64,000 nucleotides of DNA, from positions 51,426,006 through 51,490,005 of the forward strand of contig NC_082684.1 of NCBI RefSeq assembly GCF_949987515.2, in the 5' to 3' direction. Origin of the DNA: Delphinus delphis (Eukaryota; Chordata; Mammalia; Artiodactyla; Delphinidae). The notes under the pieces are model-generated. The model ran no database searches. It was not told the origin of the DNA and saw nothing but the letters and a program-made list of their open reading frames with translations. The position numbers and the translations under genes are program-made. Shown here piece by piece: positions 33,831 to 46,165 of the stretch (positions are counted from its first letter, which is position 1; every line of letters starts with the position of its first letter).

Positions 33831-34928
33831 CAACAAGAAGTTCTCGTTATGTGAAACAGGACGGCCAGAGAATCATACTGGTCATTGCTGAGGTACAGGG
33901 TGAATCCTGCATTGCTGATGGGGGCCAGGCCATTGCACACACCAGCGCAAAGGGCTCTGAAAAAGACCTGGAGCCTTTTAATCTGCTTAAGAACGTACAG
34001 AAAGGCATCTAGTTATTAGGGACAAGCTTAATTTTGTAGAATACACACAGCCAAGGGCTGTTACTGAGCCTGCAGAATAATAACCCTTTGCTCCTGTTCC
34101 AGTTAGGACATCTTGGGTGTGGTCCCAGGCTGATCTGAGGTCCAGGTTGAGGACCGGCTGGGTGAAGGCTCTTCTCAGGAAGCTTCTGTTATTGCTGAAG
34201 CTTATCTCTAGCACTGAAAGACATGTCACCCGCTAAGATTTCCCCTGAGACTCTCACCGCTGTAATCCCTACAAGTGCCATTTTGGCTCTCACTGAAGAT
34301 GGTAAATAAGGAGATTTCTGTTTGAAAACAGAAATTGAGGGAAAGGAAGGATAAAGATAGCACAAGGCTGTGAATGTTTAGTTTTTCAATGCTGGTGAAT
34401 GATAAATGCAGGAGTAGATTTCTCTGGTAAAGGGTTATGGCAAACTCAGTTAAGGCCCCAAACTGTGATTTTTAAAAATGTATGGAAAATATACAGCCTC
34501 AGGTATAAAGGGAGGCAGGCCCCGCTGAGGGCAGACTAGTGCAGACGAACTACTTCCAGGTGCAAGAGGCAGAGGCATGGTCAAGAGCAGGAGAACCACA
34601 ACATCTGTGTGGAAAGGCCCCCTTTCTGTGAGGGAGCTGACAACGATTTAGACAGGTCACAGGCAAAGTCAAAGAACTCCAGAAGAATCCAGAAAGTCTA
34701 ATGGAAGTTTGGAGTCAGGAAGAACACTGAGAAAACAGCCTGTTGGAGACAAGAAATAAGGAGGAAAATAGAGGCAGTGACAGACAGGCCTTGAAATTCC
34801 AAATGGCAAGTCTGAGCTGATAAGGAGTTATCAGATACAGCTGGTGGTCTCGCCCCTCGGGATGTATGGAAGTTGAGTCGAATCAGGTGTGCAGGTTGGC
34901 CCTGACAAAGCAAACCCCACCTTACTAT
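33831..34928. other. Unique sequence, no gene seen
   Basis: No repeat family recognised and no coding frame with support. Confidence 0.5.
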
Positions 34929-34938
34929 GAGGTAGTAG

Positions 34939-35148
34939 ATTTTTTTTTTTTTTTTTTGCGGTAGCGGGCCTCTCACTGTTGTGACCTCTCCTGTTGCGGA
35001 GCACAGGCTCCAGACGCGCAGGCTCAGCGGCTATGGCTCACGGGCCCAGCCACTCCGCGGCATGTGGGATCTTCCCGGACCGGGGCACGAACCCGTGTTC
35101 CCTGCATCGGGAGGCGGACTCTCAACCACTGCACCACCATGGAAGGCC
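34939..35148 (-). mobile_element. CHR-type tRNA-derived SINE, short form
   Basis: The minus strand runs from GGCCTTCCATGGTGGTGCAG to a poly-A seen as 17 T's. GAGGTAGTAG flanks it at 34929-34938 and 35149-35158, a perfect 10-bp target duplication. Same subtype as the SINE at 465-669, with more CpGs kept. Confidence 0.93.
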
Positions 35149-35158
35149 GAGGTAGTAG

Positions 35159-35477
35159 CTTTTTGATAAGCAATCCTCTCCTTTCTTGGCGCTTCCCTAG
35201 CCTCATACTTCTTAGAAGACCTCTGATTTCTCTCCCACAAAGTGAGGAGAAATCTGCCTATCTATCTGGACCCTTTACTCAACACAGTAAACTCCAGGTC
35301 TGTTCCTGGACTGGCTGCCTCTTCTCATGAGGTGTGTGACTAATTGCTTACCTGACTTTGGCCTCCTCTTGACTGACTCCGCTTAATGGAATCAGACAAC
35401 TGGCACTCAACAGGTGATAGTTTTAACTGAAGAGGCTCTTTCATGGATTATATAAATATAGCATGGTGCTAATTGTG
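35159..35477. other. Unique sequence, no gene seen
   Basis: Nothing recognised. Confidence 0.5.
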
Positions 35478-35526
35478 AACCTCCATTATAATTTAAGTTT
35501 TTAACTTTATTTTATTATTATTTTTT
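35478..35526 (+). repeat. 49-bp AT-rich direct repeat, first copy
   Basis: Starts AACCTCCATTATAATT and is repeated with about six changes at 36664-36712, 1186 bp downstream. Confidence 0.8.
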
Positions 35527-35634
35527 AAAGCTTGTATGGACTGTGAGCTGCGGGGCTGATGTGGTCCGCCGCACCTCCGTCTTCACTTCTGCCCCAGTTT
35601 CTGTGTCTCGCGGGCTCCGATGCTGAGCGGCCAA
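35527..35634 (-). other. GC-rich islet of about 105 bp, possible truncated retrocopy
   Basis: A sharply GC-rich, CpG-containing block in an AT-rich region. On the minus strand one frame stays open for about 38 codons up to a TAA next to an A-rich stretch, which would fit a short retrocopy 3' end. However, the A-rich stretch is shared with the direct repeat at 36664, so the origin is unresolved. I do not recognise the sequence. Confidence 0.35.
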
Positions 35635-35699
35635 GTTTTTTAATCTTAGCGACTGCTTTACTTTTTACCTCTCATGAGTGTTTTGCATATGGCAGCCGT

Positions 35700-38260
35700 T
35701 TGTTAAACTTTGCATGATGATTCTTGCTCTGTGTCTAGCACACTCTCAGATACAGTGGTCTTTCCTAACACTGTTTTCTTACGCATTTCTCATCTTTTTT
35801 ACTCTTATGGAGACATCATTTACATTAATAAAATTCACAGACCTTAACGGTATAGTTTGATGCATTTTGACAATTCTCTATACCTGTGTAACATCCACTC
35901 AAATTTAGATATAGAACAATCCATCATCCCATAAAGCTGCTTTGTAACCCTTTGCAGTCAATCCCCCAATCTGCAGGAAAACTAGTGTCTGATTTCAATC
36001 CCCACAGATTAGTTTTGCCTGTTTTTGGACTGTATATGAATGAAATAATTTAACATGTGCTCATTTGATCCAGCTTCTTTTATCTAATGATGTTTGAAGA
36101 TTCATTCATGTTGTTGCATGTACTGATGGTTCATTCCTTTTCATTGCTGAGTAGTATTCCATTGTGTGACCATATCACAGTTAATCTGTGCTTCTATTGT
36201 AAACCTTTGAGTTGTTTCTGGTTTGAAGCTATTATGAATGAGACATTTATCATCGTTCTTTCACAGGTTTTTTGTTTGTTTTGTGAGCATACTTTAAACA
36301 TTTGGGGGGGCTGTAAATATCTAGAATTGATATTGCTGGGTCATATGGTATTTCCAAAGTGGTCATGATATTTTATACTCCCATCTAATGGCTTCATAAT
36401 ATCTTTGCCAGCATTTACTGTTGTCTACTAGTTTAGCCATTCTAGCAGGTGATTATGATATCTTATTGTGGCCTTAAATTGCATTTTCTGGATGACTAAT
36501 GCTATTGAATGCCTTTTCATATGTTTATTGGCCATTCCTTTATCTTCTTTTCTGCAGTGTCTGTTCAAATATTTTACCTGTTTTAATTAGGTTGTTGGTC
36601 TTTTTAAATTATTGAATCATAGGGTTTAAAATATAAATTTTGATATCATTTTTGTCATATACTAACCTCCATTATAATTGAAATTTTTAATTTACTGTTA
36701 TTATTATTTCTCATACATGACAAAAATAATATATATAATATATATAGTATTGTCTGTAGTTTACTTGTTTATTTTGTTAATAGTTTTTTTGATAAGTGAA
36801 ATTTTCTAGTTTTTATGAAGTCTGATTATTAAACTTTTATTTTTATGATTAGTGGTTTTTATATTATTCTGCCTATGATGTCTTTGCCTTCACCAAGGTC
36901 ACAAAAATATTCTTATTTTTCTTCTAGAAAACTTATGGCTTTTATTTTTATGTTTATGATCCATTTCAAATTATTTTTTGTCTAGAAGTCTTTCATATCT
37001 CTTGTTAGATTTTTTTCCTAGATAGTTGACATTTTCTGGTAATATTGTAAATTGTGTTGTTTTAAAAATTTTATTTTTGTATTGTTTATTGCTACTATAT
37101 AGAAATACAACTGACTTTTGAGAACATGTTAAATTCATTATTCTAGTAACTTTAAAAAAGTCTTCTTGGGATTTTCTAAGTATACAATCATGTCATTTAG
37201 AAATAAAAATTTTTTAACTTTTCCCTTTCCTATCTCATAGTTTTTATTTCATTTTCTTGCCTTGTTTACTGGCTGGAACATCTAGTACAGTGTTAAGTAG
37301 AAGCAGTGAGAGTAAACATTTTTGCCTTGTTTCTGATCTTAGGAGAAAATCATCTAGTCTTTCAGCATCGAGTATGATGTTATTTCTAGGTGCCCTTTAT
37401 CAGCTTAAGGAGGTGCCAATTTCTAGTTTGCTGACAATGTTTGTTTTTTAAAATTATCAAACAGGTGTTAAATTTTTCAAATGCTTTTATGCCTCTATTA
37501 AGATGATCACATGATTAAATTTTTTTTTCTGTTTATTATCCATTTTATTATTTCTTTTACACATTGTTGGGTTTGATTTGCTAATATTTTTAAAGGACTT
37601 TCCCACCTTTGATCATCAGAATATTGCTTTGTTATTTTATTTTCTTGTAATATCTTTATCAAGTTTTGGTATCAGAGTTATGCTGGCTTTGTAAAATAAA
37701 TTGGAAATTGTTTCCTCCTCTATTTATGAAAAAGTTTGTGTAAGATAGCTATTATTTTTTTTCTTTTTTTTCTCATTTTGTGACTCCAGTTACATATGAA
37801 TTACATGATTTCATAGTGTCCTACCAATATCAGAAGCTTTGTTCAGTTTTTTCCTGTTCTTTATTTTTGTACTATTATTTGAATGCTTTCTATTAACTTG
37901 TATTTGAATTCACTGACCCTTTCTTTTTCTCTTAAACTTATCTAATGATTTATTTATTTCTAACATCATATTTCCCAGTTCTAGAATTTCTTTTGGGTCA
38001 TCCTTTCAGTTTCTGTTTTCCTGCTAAAATTTCTCATCTGTTCACACATGTTATTTATCTTATCCACATTAACATACTTAATGCATTCATAATGCTTATC
38101 TTAAAAATTGCCTGTTAATTTTAATATCTGGGTTTTCTCTGGGTATGCCTCTATTGACTATTTTCCCTCTTATTTGGGGTCATGTTTTCATGCCTCAGTA
38201 TTTCTTATAAGTTTTTATTGTTTTGTCAATATTACGTGTGAAAAAAATCCGATAGAAACT
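35700..38260 (-). mobile_element. Old L1M/HAL1-like LINE remnant
   Basis: The plus strand reads the reverse of an L1 3' UTR and ORF2 C-terminal part (GAGTAGTATTCCATTGTGTG, TTGCTGGGTCATATGGTA) and then earlier ORF2 text (GCCTTGTTTCTGATCTTAGG, TATGCTGGCTTTGTAAAATA). From about 37745 to 38215 it reads like the ORF1-side segment of HAL1/L1M (GTGACTCCAGTTACATATGA, GGGTCATGTTTTCATGCCTC). There are many stops and deletions in all frames. A 49-bp direct repeat copy lies at 36664-36712. Confidence 0.7.
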
Positions 38261-40982
38261 GAAGTAGATATTATTTACTCCCAGAAAAGGCTCGAGTTCT
38301 GCTGGAGTTACTACACTTCCCCTGTACAATATTAAGTTATATATTTATCCACTTGTACACTGGTACCTTGCCCACTTGCATCTTGAAAATTTGATTTTGT
38401 CTGATCTAGTATATGGTATACCCAAATGAGGTATTTGAATTTTATATTTCCAGGGAAAACAAAATAAAACAAAAAATCTTTAACACTGTGGGTGGAAAGC
38501 AAAGGTAGCATCTCAAAGGGTAACAAACATACTGTTTGCCCATTCCTTCTATATACTTATTTTTTTAGTGATTATAAACAATAAAAATGAGTGTCATTAT
38601 TGATTCAGTGTTCATCATAAATCTCTGAAAAATAACACAAAAAACTTCCCTTTCTCCTTGGATCACATTGCAACTTAATTTTTTATTTATGAATCAGTCC
38701 TCTTCTCAGGTAGAATATAAACTCCATAAGTTTAGGCACTTTATTCACCTATGAACTCTTTCTGTTGCAAGTAGGAAGACACAACAACAAAACTTCACAT
38801 GTGTTGGTTCTTTGTTTATGTAATGTGTAGGACAGACTTGTGTTGAGTGGTACATTAAGAGCAATGCCAGGATTTAGGCATTCCATGGTTTTTTGGTGAA
38901 TAGATAAAATCTTACATTTAGCTGAAGTAATGCAGATGAAACACATACCTTGAAAAATCTGATTGAAGGTAACTGACCGCAGTTGAAGGTAATTGTAAAA
39001 TTGGCCCTTTGTATGAATGGAGGAGGGAGGGGAAGGATTAGACCATGTTTTTTTGAGGACTTTGACATTTCATAATTGTATTGAATGATTGGCTTGAGAG
39101 GTAGGAATCCTATAGCACCCCTCCCCACCATGACATATCTTAAGTTCTCCTCCATTCTTGAATCCTCTCAGTACAAAATAAGGAACTGCGCTTTTTTGTT
39201 TTTCTTACACTGAACAATTTGGCATTTTTTTTGTGTGTATGTTTTATTCTTCAACATTAATATAGACCTCAGCAACGTTCTATCTTGCTGGTGCTGGGTA
39301 AAGATGATTTCAAAATTCTTTTAAGGAGGGTACTCTAAGATATCTGTGTCACAAGGCTGCCAAAAAATTACCTGGGAAGAACCTTCTTAAAAATTACAGT
39401 GATCAGAACTAAAGGAATTACAAAGATGAAAAAAAGCTCAGATGTTGTCCCCAGAGGTAGATGTGAAATGAGATTCGTTTTCTAAATTATCAGAGGAAAA
39501 ATATTTTAACAGAACTAATTTGAAACACATATATATTATTATATCCCATTATAGGAGGAGACAGATAACTAGATATTTATGGGAATGAAGTCCTTGTTTC
39601 AGAATTTTTTTTAAGGAAGAAAAATATCTGTTCATGAAGCCTTGTCAAGTGAAAAGAAAGTCTAATAGATAATGTTTGTGATGAGAACCTCAGCCATGAT
39701 TTTGGTCCAGATGTTTTATTTCCCATGATGTCCCTATTTAATTAGCAGCAGATTCACTATAGTCACAGATATGAGCCAGCGAAATGACGATGATGAAACC
39801 ATTACACTGTATAATTGTTTTAGCTGTTCCAGGTATTTTTTTTTCTTCTTCTCTAATGGCCTATCATGTACTCTCATCACAAATAAAATGTGTGCATCTG
39901 GGAGAAGCTGCAGTATGTTGTGTTTAGTAATGGTTACCTTTGAGATTGTTTTTCTTAAGTGATTTTGGATTTTCTAGATGTTTTGTGTAAACTTGCAGTT
40001 GATAAATAAAATGGTAAAACAAGGAAACAAACAACACAGTGGATTGGAAAATTGTTCCACATAAAACACTGAAAGGTTGAATGGAAACTTGTTGGAATAA
40101 AAGATTGAAGTGTTCACATCTCTGTGTTAAAGAAGAAAAGTGGACGTTGGTTTTGGATTAGAATTCTAATTAGGGGCTCTAGCTAATGATTCTTAACTGT
40201 TTCTGAACAATTTATTTTAGTTGGCTGAGACATGCTTTTATTTCTCTTCTACCTGCTGTGCATCCTTTCCTTTCACACATTCTGTACTAATCAGGGAATC
40301 AAAGCCCAGTTCAACTATTTCCAAGGGAGCTATTGAGCGTTTCAGAAATTTAAGTTTATTAGTGAGGCTGTAATTTTATTCTACTACTTAATGAAATACA
40401 ACCCCCAAAAAACCCCAAAAGTACATTCTCACTGTCCATAATGGTTTATGTGGAAATATTCTGGATTTCTACAAAACTGTAGTCATTATTTCCTGTGTTC
40501 AGGCATGCTAAGCTGAATCATTGCCTTGCTATAGAATTTGTTTTAGTGAAAGATATGTCTTGTATTAAATACAAAAGATATTTTTTTGAAGAAACATGAA
40601 GTTATTAGCATGACAGTGTTTCACTTGCATCCTAATTCTCTATTAAGGATTCAATAGATAGTGTCAAAATGATGCTCCAGTGCAGTATTTGTAAATGTAA
40701 TAAGTAAACTACTATAGAAATTTGAATATCCCAAATCATATCTTTCCTTCTATAAATAGGCTATACCACATATTACAACAAATTTGCCTATGGTTAAGCA
40801 TTTGTATATTTTTGTGTTTGGTTTCTGTATTGCATGGAGCCTCTCTGTTAGATATTTTAGGGTTTCTTAATTTTAGCAATGCAATTTTGTTCTTGTTTCT
40901 GTTATTGCTGTTGGTGATGATGGTGGGCATTAAGCAAAACAGTAAACAATAAATTTGTATTTTCAGTGGCTTTTTCCACCTC

Positions 40983-40983
<1 letters not shown>
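38261..40983. other. Unique AT-rich sequence, no gene seen
   Basis: No repeat that I can name, except a weak L2-like phrase near 38705-38760. Open frames (38749-39155 minus, 40722-41047) lack domains. Confidence 0.5.

Positions 40984-41020
<37 letters not shown>
40984..41020. repeat. (GT)n microsatellite
   Basis: Pure run of about 18 GT units. Confidence 0.95.
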
Positions 41021-41022
<2 letters not shown>

Positions 41023-41329
41023 TCCTCCTGATATATAATAGAGACAAGAAGAAGAATATTTGTAATCATGTATTTTGGTGCTTCTGTGCCCAGTAATAAT
41101 TCTAAATGGACAGTTGGGACAGTCATGGTCTGACAGGACAAGGCAGCTGAAAGCTCAGACCCCTTGGTGTTAGAGGTCTGTATTACCTCACCAGATAAAC
41201 AACCCAGACCAGCTAAAGTGTTGGCTGAAGACATGAGAACTATAGAATGCAAGTAGAGAAGAGAAGTAATGAGTTTCAGTTATAACATGATGACCAGTTT
41301 TACTAATGGAGATTAGAACGTAGTTTCCA

Positions 41330-41448
41330 TTTTTTTTTTGACCGCACTGCACGGCTAGTGGGATCTCAGTTTCCTCACTAGGAATTGAACCCGTGCTCTC
41401 GGCAGTGAAAGCAAGGAGTCCTAACCACTGGACCGCCAGGGAATTCCC
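41330..41448 (-). mobile_element. CHR-related SINE, short and diverged
   Basis: The minus strand starts GGAATTCCCTGGCGGTCCAG, has GGTTCAATTCCTAGTG as B-box region, and ends in a short A-run. No clear target duplication. Confidence 0.8.
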
Positions 41449-43619
41449 TAGACCTTAGCCTCCTAACCATCTTTAAGTCGCTTTTGGTGACTGAAATTAG
41501 CCACCTCTTGGAAGGAGTGGTTCTCCCTTGAGGGGAGAAATTAGGTCGTTTTCTTTTGTTTTCTCAGAAGGGAATGAAGGTGAATCTGAATGTCGCAAGG
41601 GGTACACTGTGTTGGGCCAGTTTAAGCAGATCCCTGGCTTTGGTTAGCCAAGATTTTCTGTGATATTGTGGAAGAATCTCTAAGAATACTGCCTGGAGCC
41701 AAGTACATCCTTACAGACCTCAAAGGGGTGGTTTCAATATTCATTAGAGGGAAGGCCCATTGAATGCTGTTGTTGCCTTCTATTGGGGCAGCTGTTCTCA
41801 GGTCCTCACATTGCTCATGGGCATGACCTGACACCACCCTTCCTTAAGCATCGTGCTAAGAACCTATCACCTCTTTCCTAGAGCCTTCCTTATTGCTATT
41901 GGGGCACAAGATGCCATGGGACCTGCTGAGCCCAAGTAGCTGCTGGTGAGAAGGTAGGGGTGCCTGAGTTTGCACCTGACCCCTGACTTGACTCTACATA
42001 CATGCAGGTGATGCCATTGGCATCTTGGGATCTGGCTTTCTAAGCTTTGCCAGATTGGCTGGTGTGTTGCAACCTGGAAGTGTCAGGGACTTGGTGTTCC
42101 ATGGGGAAAACAAGTCTGCAGATAAATCCTTGTCCCTTCCATCTCCCTGTCAACTGTTAGGAGAAACAGTAGGTCGTATTTCCTTTGTGAAGACATCTCG
42201 TGAGACTGAACACTCAGCTGCATTTGGTGGAAAACTGAGACTAACTGGGTAACCCTCTCCCCATTGCTTGCTCTCCCTCCTTTCCTGACTCATCCTCTTT
42301 TCCCTACTCCTGCTTTCAGGAATTGCAATTCCCAAAAGAGTATCAGCCTGTAAATTTTTTGGCCAGGAACACTTTTGTAGGAAAGGGGGTAAGGGGCAGT
42401 GATTTTTCAGACTCTTTGGTAATCTGGTAAGGGAAAAGGGTCTGCCTCATTCACCCTAAATCACACATTCAAGCGCCTACTCTATAATGCTGTATTGTAT
42501 ATTAACCAATCCATGTCCAGCCATCCAGCCAGGACAGTTACGACTGCCTTCAGAGGATGTTAGCTAGTGCTTAGGTGTGAAATCATTAAGAGATGTACTG
42601 GCTGAGCTTTGTGTCTTGAAGACGTTTTTTTAAAGATCAAAACTTCAGTGAACGCAAACCACTGATGCTTTTATTGCTGACAAACTGACGGGAGAGACTC
42701 AGAATTACATAGAAGCGACACTTCAAGAATCAAAAAGCATTTTTACGGCACATAGGGCTTTGATACGTTCCTGAGTTATAGAATACAAGTTTGGGAGCTT
42801 TTCAAGCTTCCTTGAATGAGGTAGTTCCTTCCAAATGCTTGTCCTCTTTAGGAGATGAGAGCTGAAAATCCTGTCTGATGGGGTGCTTAAGAACTCTAAG
42901 TGTATAATGGTGACTTAGGATGGAAGTAGCTATTTTGACCTTTCTACTTTTTGTTGGCTAAAAATCAGAAACAACAACAGTAATAAGCTTTTACTCTTTC
43001 AAGTGTTTTGAAATAGAAAAATGTTTATCTTTTCAGGTCCATTTAATAAAAACAAAGGAAATGAACATATAAAGGGAGATGAGATGAACTTATTTATATT
43101 TGGAGTTGAATTGTATATAGTTTTTGATATTTTTGATTTATAGAATTAAACTATGGAGGAAATAACTAATTTTTAAACTTGAATTCTCAAAACTAGGGGC
43201 AATTTAGACCACAGTGCATCTTGCCTGGAAGTACCCACTGGTAAAAGTTAATTTTTAATTTTTTTTTGTAATCCTAACTCTATTAACTATTGTGGGGAAC
43301 CACATTCTTTGATGCAGAAAATCTGTTCTGGATGGGATTAGTAATTTCGTATGGTTAACCTAAAAACTTTTTTTTTTCAGGTCAAGCAAGGATATAAAAT
43401 GAATGTGAGCACGTATGGAAAGTTTAAAAAAGAAAAAAACACAGTCACCGTATAGGTTTATTAAGCACTATTTTAATGCTCTAAGAACGGTCAGGAAGGC
43501 AACCACTATTAGTTAACTAAAGAATTTGACTAAGAGGGAAATGGTCCTTGAAGTAGCATTAATATTGCTTAGGGAATTTGTCACCCTTATTTGTAGGAGT
43601 GAAGTACAGGGAATATGGT
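41449..43619. other. Unique sequence, no gene seen
   Basis: Open frames at 41622-42335 on both strands have no recognisable domain. No repeat named. Confidence 0.5.
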
Positions 43620-44654
43620 TGTATTAGTTTTCTATTGCTGTGTAACAAATTACCTCAGATGATTAAAGCAACACAAATGTATTAGTTCAAAGTTCTATGA
43701 GTCAGAAGTTTAGGTGGGCTCACTGGGCTTTCTGCTTACAAGGTCAAAATCAAGATCTGGCCTGGGCTGACCTCTTATCTAAAGGTTCTAGGGAAGAATC
43801 TTCTTTCAAGTTCATTCAAGTTGTTGACAGCAGCCAGTTACTTGCCATTGTGGGTCTGAAGTCCCCGTTTCCTCATTGGTTATCAGTCAGGGGCACACCC
43901 TCAGCTCCTTGAGGTCCCTCCATCTTTAAAGTAGCACCTGCTCTTCAAATCCTTCTCATACTTTCAATATCTTCTGACTCCTTCTACCTTCCTCTTTGCC
44001 ACCAGCGAGAGACATCTCTTCGCATTTAAAGGCTGAAGTAATTAGATCAGAACCACTTGAATTGTTTTTTTTTAAATTTTTGTTGGAGTATAGTTGATTT
44101 AAAATGTGTTAGTTTCTGCTGTACAGCAAAGTGAATCAGTTATACATATACACATATCCAGTCTTTTTTAGATTCTTTTCCCATATAGGCCATTAGAGAG
44201 TATTGAGAAGTGTTTTCTGTTCTATACAGTAGGTCCTTACTAGTTATTTTATATATAGTAGTGTGTATTTGTCAATCCCAATCTCCCAATTTATCCCTCC
44301 CTTACCTTCCCTCCTTCTAACCATAAGTTTGTTTTCTACATCTGTGACTCTATTTCTGTTTTGTAAATTAGTTTATTTGTACCATTTTTTAAGATTCCAC
44401 ATTTGAGCAATATCATATGGTATTCATCTTTCTCTGGCTTACTTCACTCAGTATGACAACCTCTAGGTCCATCTGTGTCGCTGCAAATGACATTATTTTG
44501 TTCTTAAATGTGGTTTTGAAAAGTAATCTTTTTAAGGGTAAACTGTGCCGTGTAATATAACACAACCACAGAAGTGGTGCCTCATCCCATTCACAGGCTC
44601 CAATAATTAGGCCTAGAATCTTAGGGGTCATTTCTAGAAATTCTGCCTACCACA
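43620..44654 (-). mobile_element. MaLR/ERVL-type solo LTR interrupted by L1
   Basis: The plus strand begins TGTATTAGTTTTCTATTGCT and ends TTCTGCCTACCACA, so the LTR (TGTGGTAGGCAGAA...ACTAATACA) lies on the minus strand. ATGGT occurs immediately outside on both sides (43615-43619 and 44655-44659), a perfect 5-bp target duplication. The two halves (43620-44063 and 44504-44654) are separated by an L1 3' fragment. Confidence 0.85.
44064..44503 (-). mobile_element. L1 3' UTR fragment nested in the solo LTR
   Basis: Reverse strand of the L1 3' end: T-run (poly-A tail) at left, then GTTGGAGTATAGTTGATTTA, GTTAGTTTCTGCTGTACAGC, TCAGTTATACATATACACAT and CTTACTTCACTCAGTATGAC. Heavily 5'-truncated; younger than the LTR. 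Confidence 0.85.
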
Positions 44655-44659
44655 ATGGT

Positions 44660-45766
44660 TTTGCTCTTTTGAGGGAGGAAAAATAAACAATTAAAAAATT
44701 TACCATCCTGTCTTTCCCTTTTTGCTTTTTTTCCCATTCCATCAAGTTCTCTGCCTTCTTCCTGTTGTCTCAGAGTAGTATGGCTGGTTGAAAAGCAAGA
44801 ATTGACTATGATTCTTCCTGGCATTTATTTTGAAAAACTTAAGCCAAGAGAAGGTAGAAGTTTCCTGGCTACAAAAATTTTTTTTATTCCCAGACACAAA
44901 GGTAGCAGGATATCCCCTTATGCTAGAGAACCCCAGTTGAGGAAAAGGTGAGTGTGATCAAAGCAAAGAGGTGTTTCCCAGGCAGTGCAACTGAGAGGCA
45001 GTGAGATCCTTGAGCTAAAACTGCTGTTAAGAGCTAGCTGGGCAAAGAGGTTTATAGTCAGCCTTATGAAGGACTATCCCAGGTGTGCTACAGGAGCATC
45101 TGCTAGTCAAAATTGGCAAGGAGCTTTAAGGGCAGTAAGGTAAATATCTCAGCGGCAATTTGTGTGGACTGATGAGATGATACAGGACCTTCTCTCCTAC
45201 TTTCCGTAGCAAGCCCCCTCCCCGCACCCATATCAGATTCCAAAACTGTGGCTTGACCCAATGATAGAGGAGCTCAAAAGTATAGGTTCAATATAGAGGC
45301 AAATTCAATTGTTTCAGAAAATAAAGTTATACTTTTCGTGTGCCTAGGTATGTGGATTGTGATTCTTACTACCTTCCTCCTCTTTTCACAATTCCCCCCG
45401 TCACCTTCTCCTAATCTTTGCTAACACAGAAAATGAAAACTATTGTTTATCAACCCTAGCACTACCTTCAGGAGAATGGAAGTACTAGGTGGTCAGTTCC
45501 TTCAAGCTACAAAAGCTAATGAAATAAAAAGTTACAGTTTTATGCTCCGGAAGGGGTAAACAATGCAGAAACCACTGACTTTGCACTGTGTCCTGTAATA
45601 CTCGTCTGGTGCTGTCTCCCTGAAGTTATCTCTTGATTCAAAGATGAAAGTGGCGCGCCTATACGTACTGGGATTCTGGGCTAGAGGTAATAAGTAGTTG
45701 CTGTACATTTGTATTTACTGGAATATGCTCACTGGTCCTGCTCTTGGCCTATGGAATCTTATCAGT
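44660..45766. other. Unique sequence, no gene seen
   Basis: No repeat or coding signal recognised. Confidence 0.5.
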
Positions 45767-46165
45767 CCTGTAATAGTCAGATTAGGCTAAGTTATGCTAC
45801 GGTAACAAACCATCCCCAAATCTTGATGGCTTACAAAAACGTTTATTTAAAAAGTTTGTTTAAAAGAGAGTTTGTATTTCTTGCACCTACTATCCGTGTA
45901 TCCCGAATCACTGTGACTCTGCTCTGTGCCAGCTTCCTTGTGGGATCCAGACTGAAGAATCAGCCTCTATCTGGGATGCTGATCTCATGGCAGGGGCCTA
46001 AGAGGGCATGATGCTTAAAGCTTCTTTTTGGTAGGGGTCCATCTCATTGCTTCCATTTCATTGGCCAAATAAGATACAGAATTAAGGCTGACATCTAAGG
46101 GGTAGCAATATATAATCATATCACACGGAGAGAAATAATTATTTTGAAAAACATAATAGGATCTA
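45767..46165 (-). repeat. LTR-like repeat, family not assigned
   Basis: CTGTAATAGTCAGATTAGGC, AAGTTATGCTACGGTAACAA, CTTGATGGCTTACAAAAACG and TTCCATTTCATTGGCCAAAT follow the reverse of an old MaLR/ERV-type LTR. No terminal duplication found. Confidence 0.5.
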
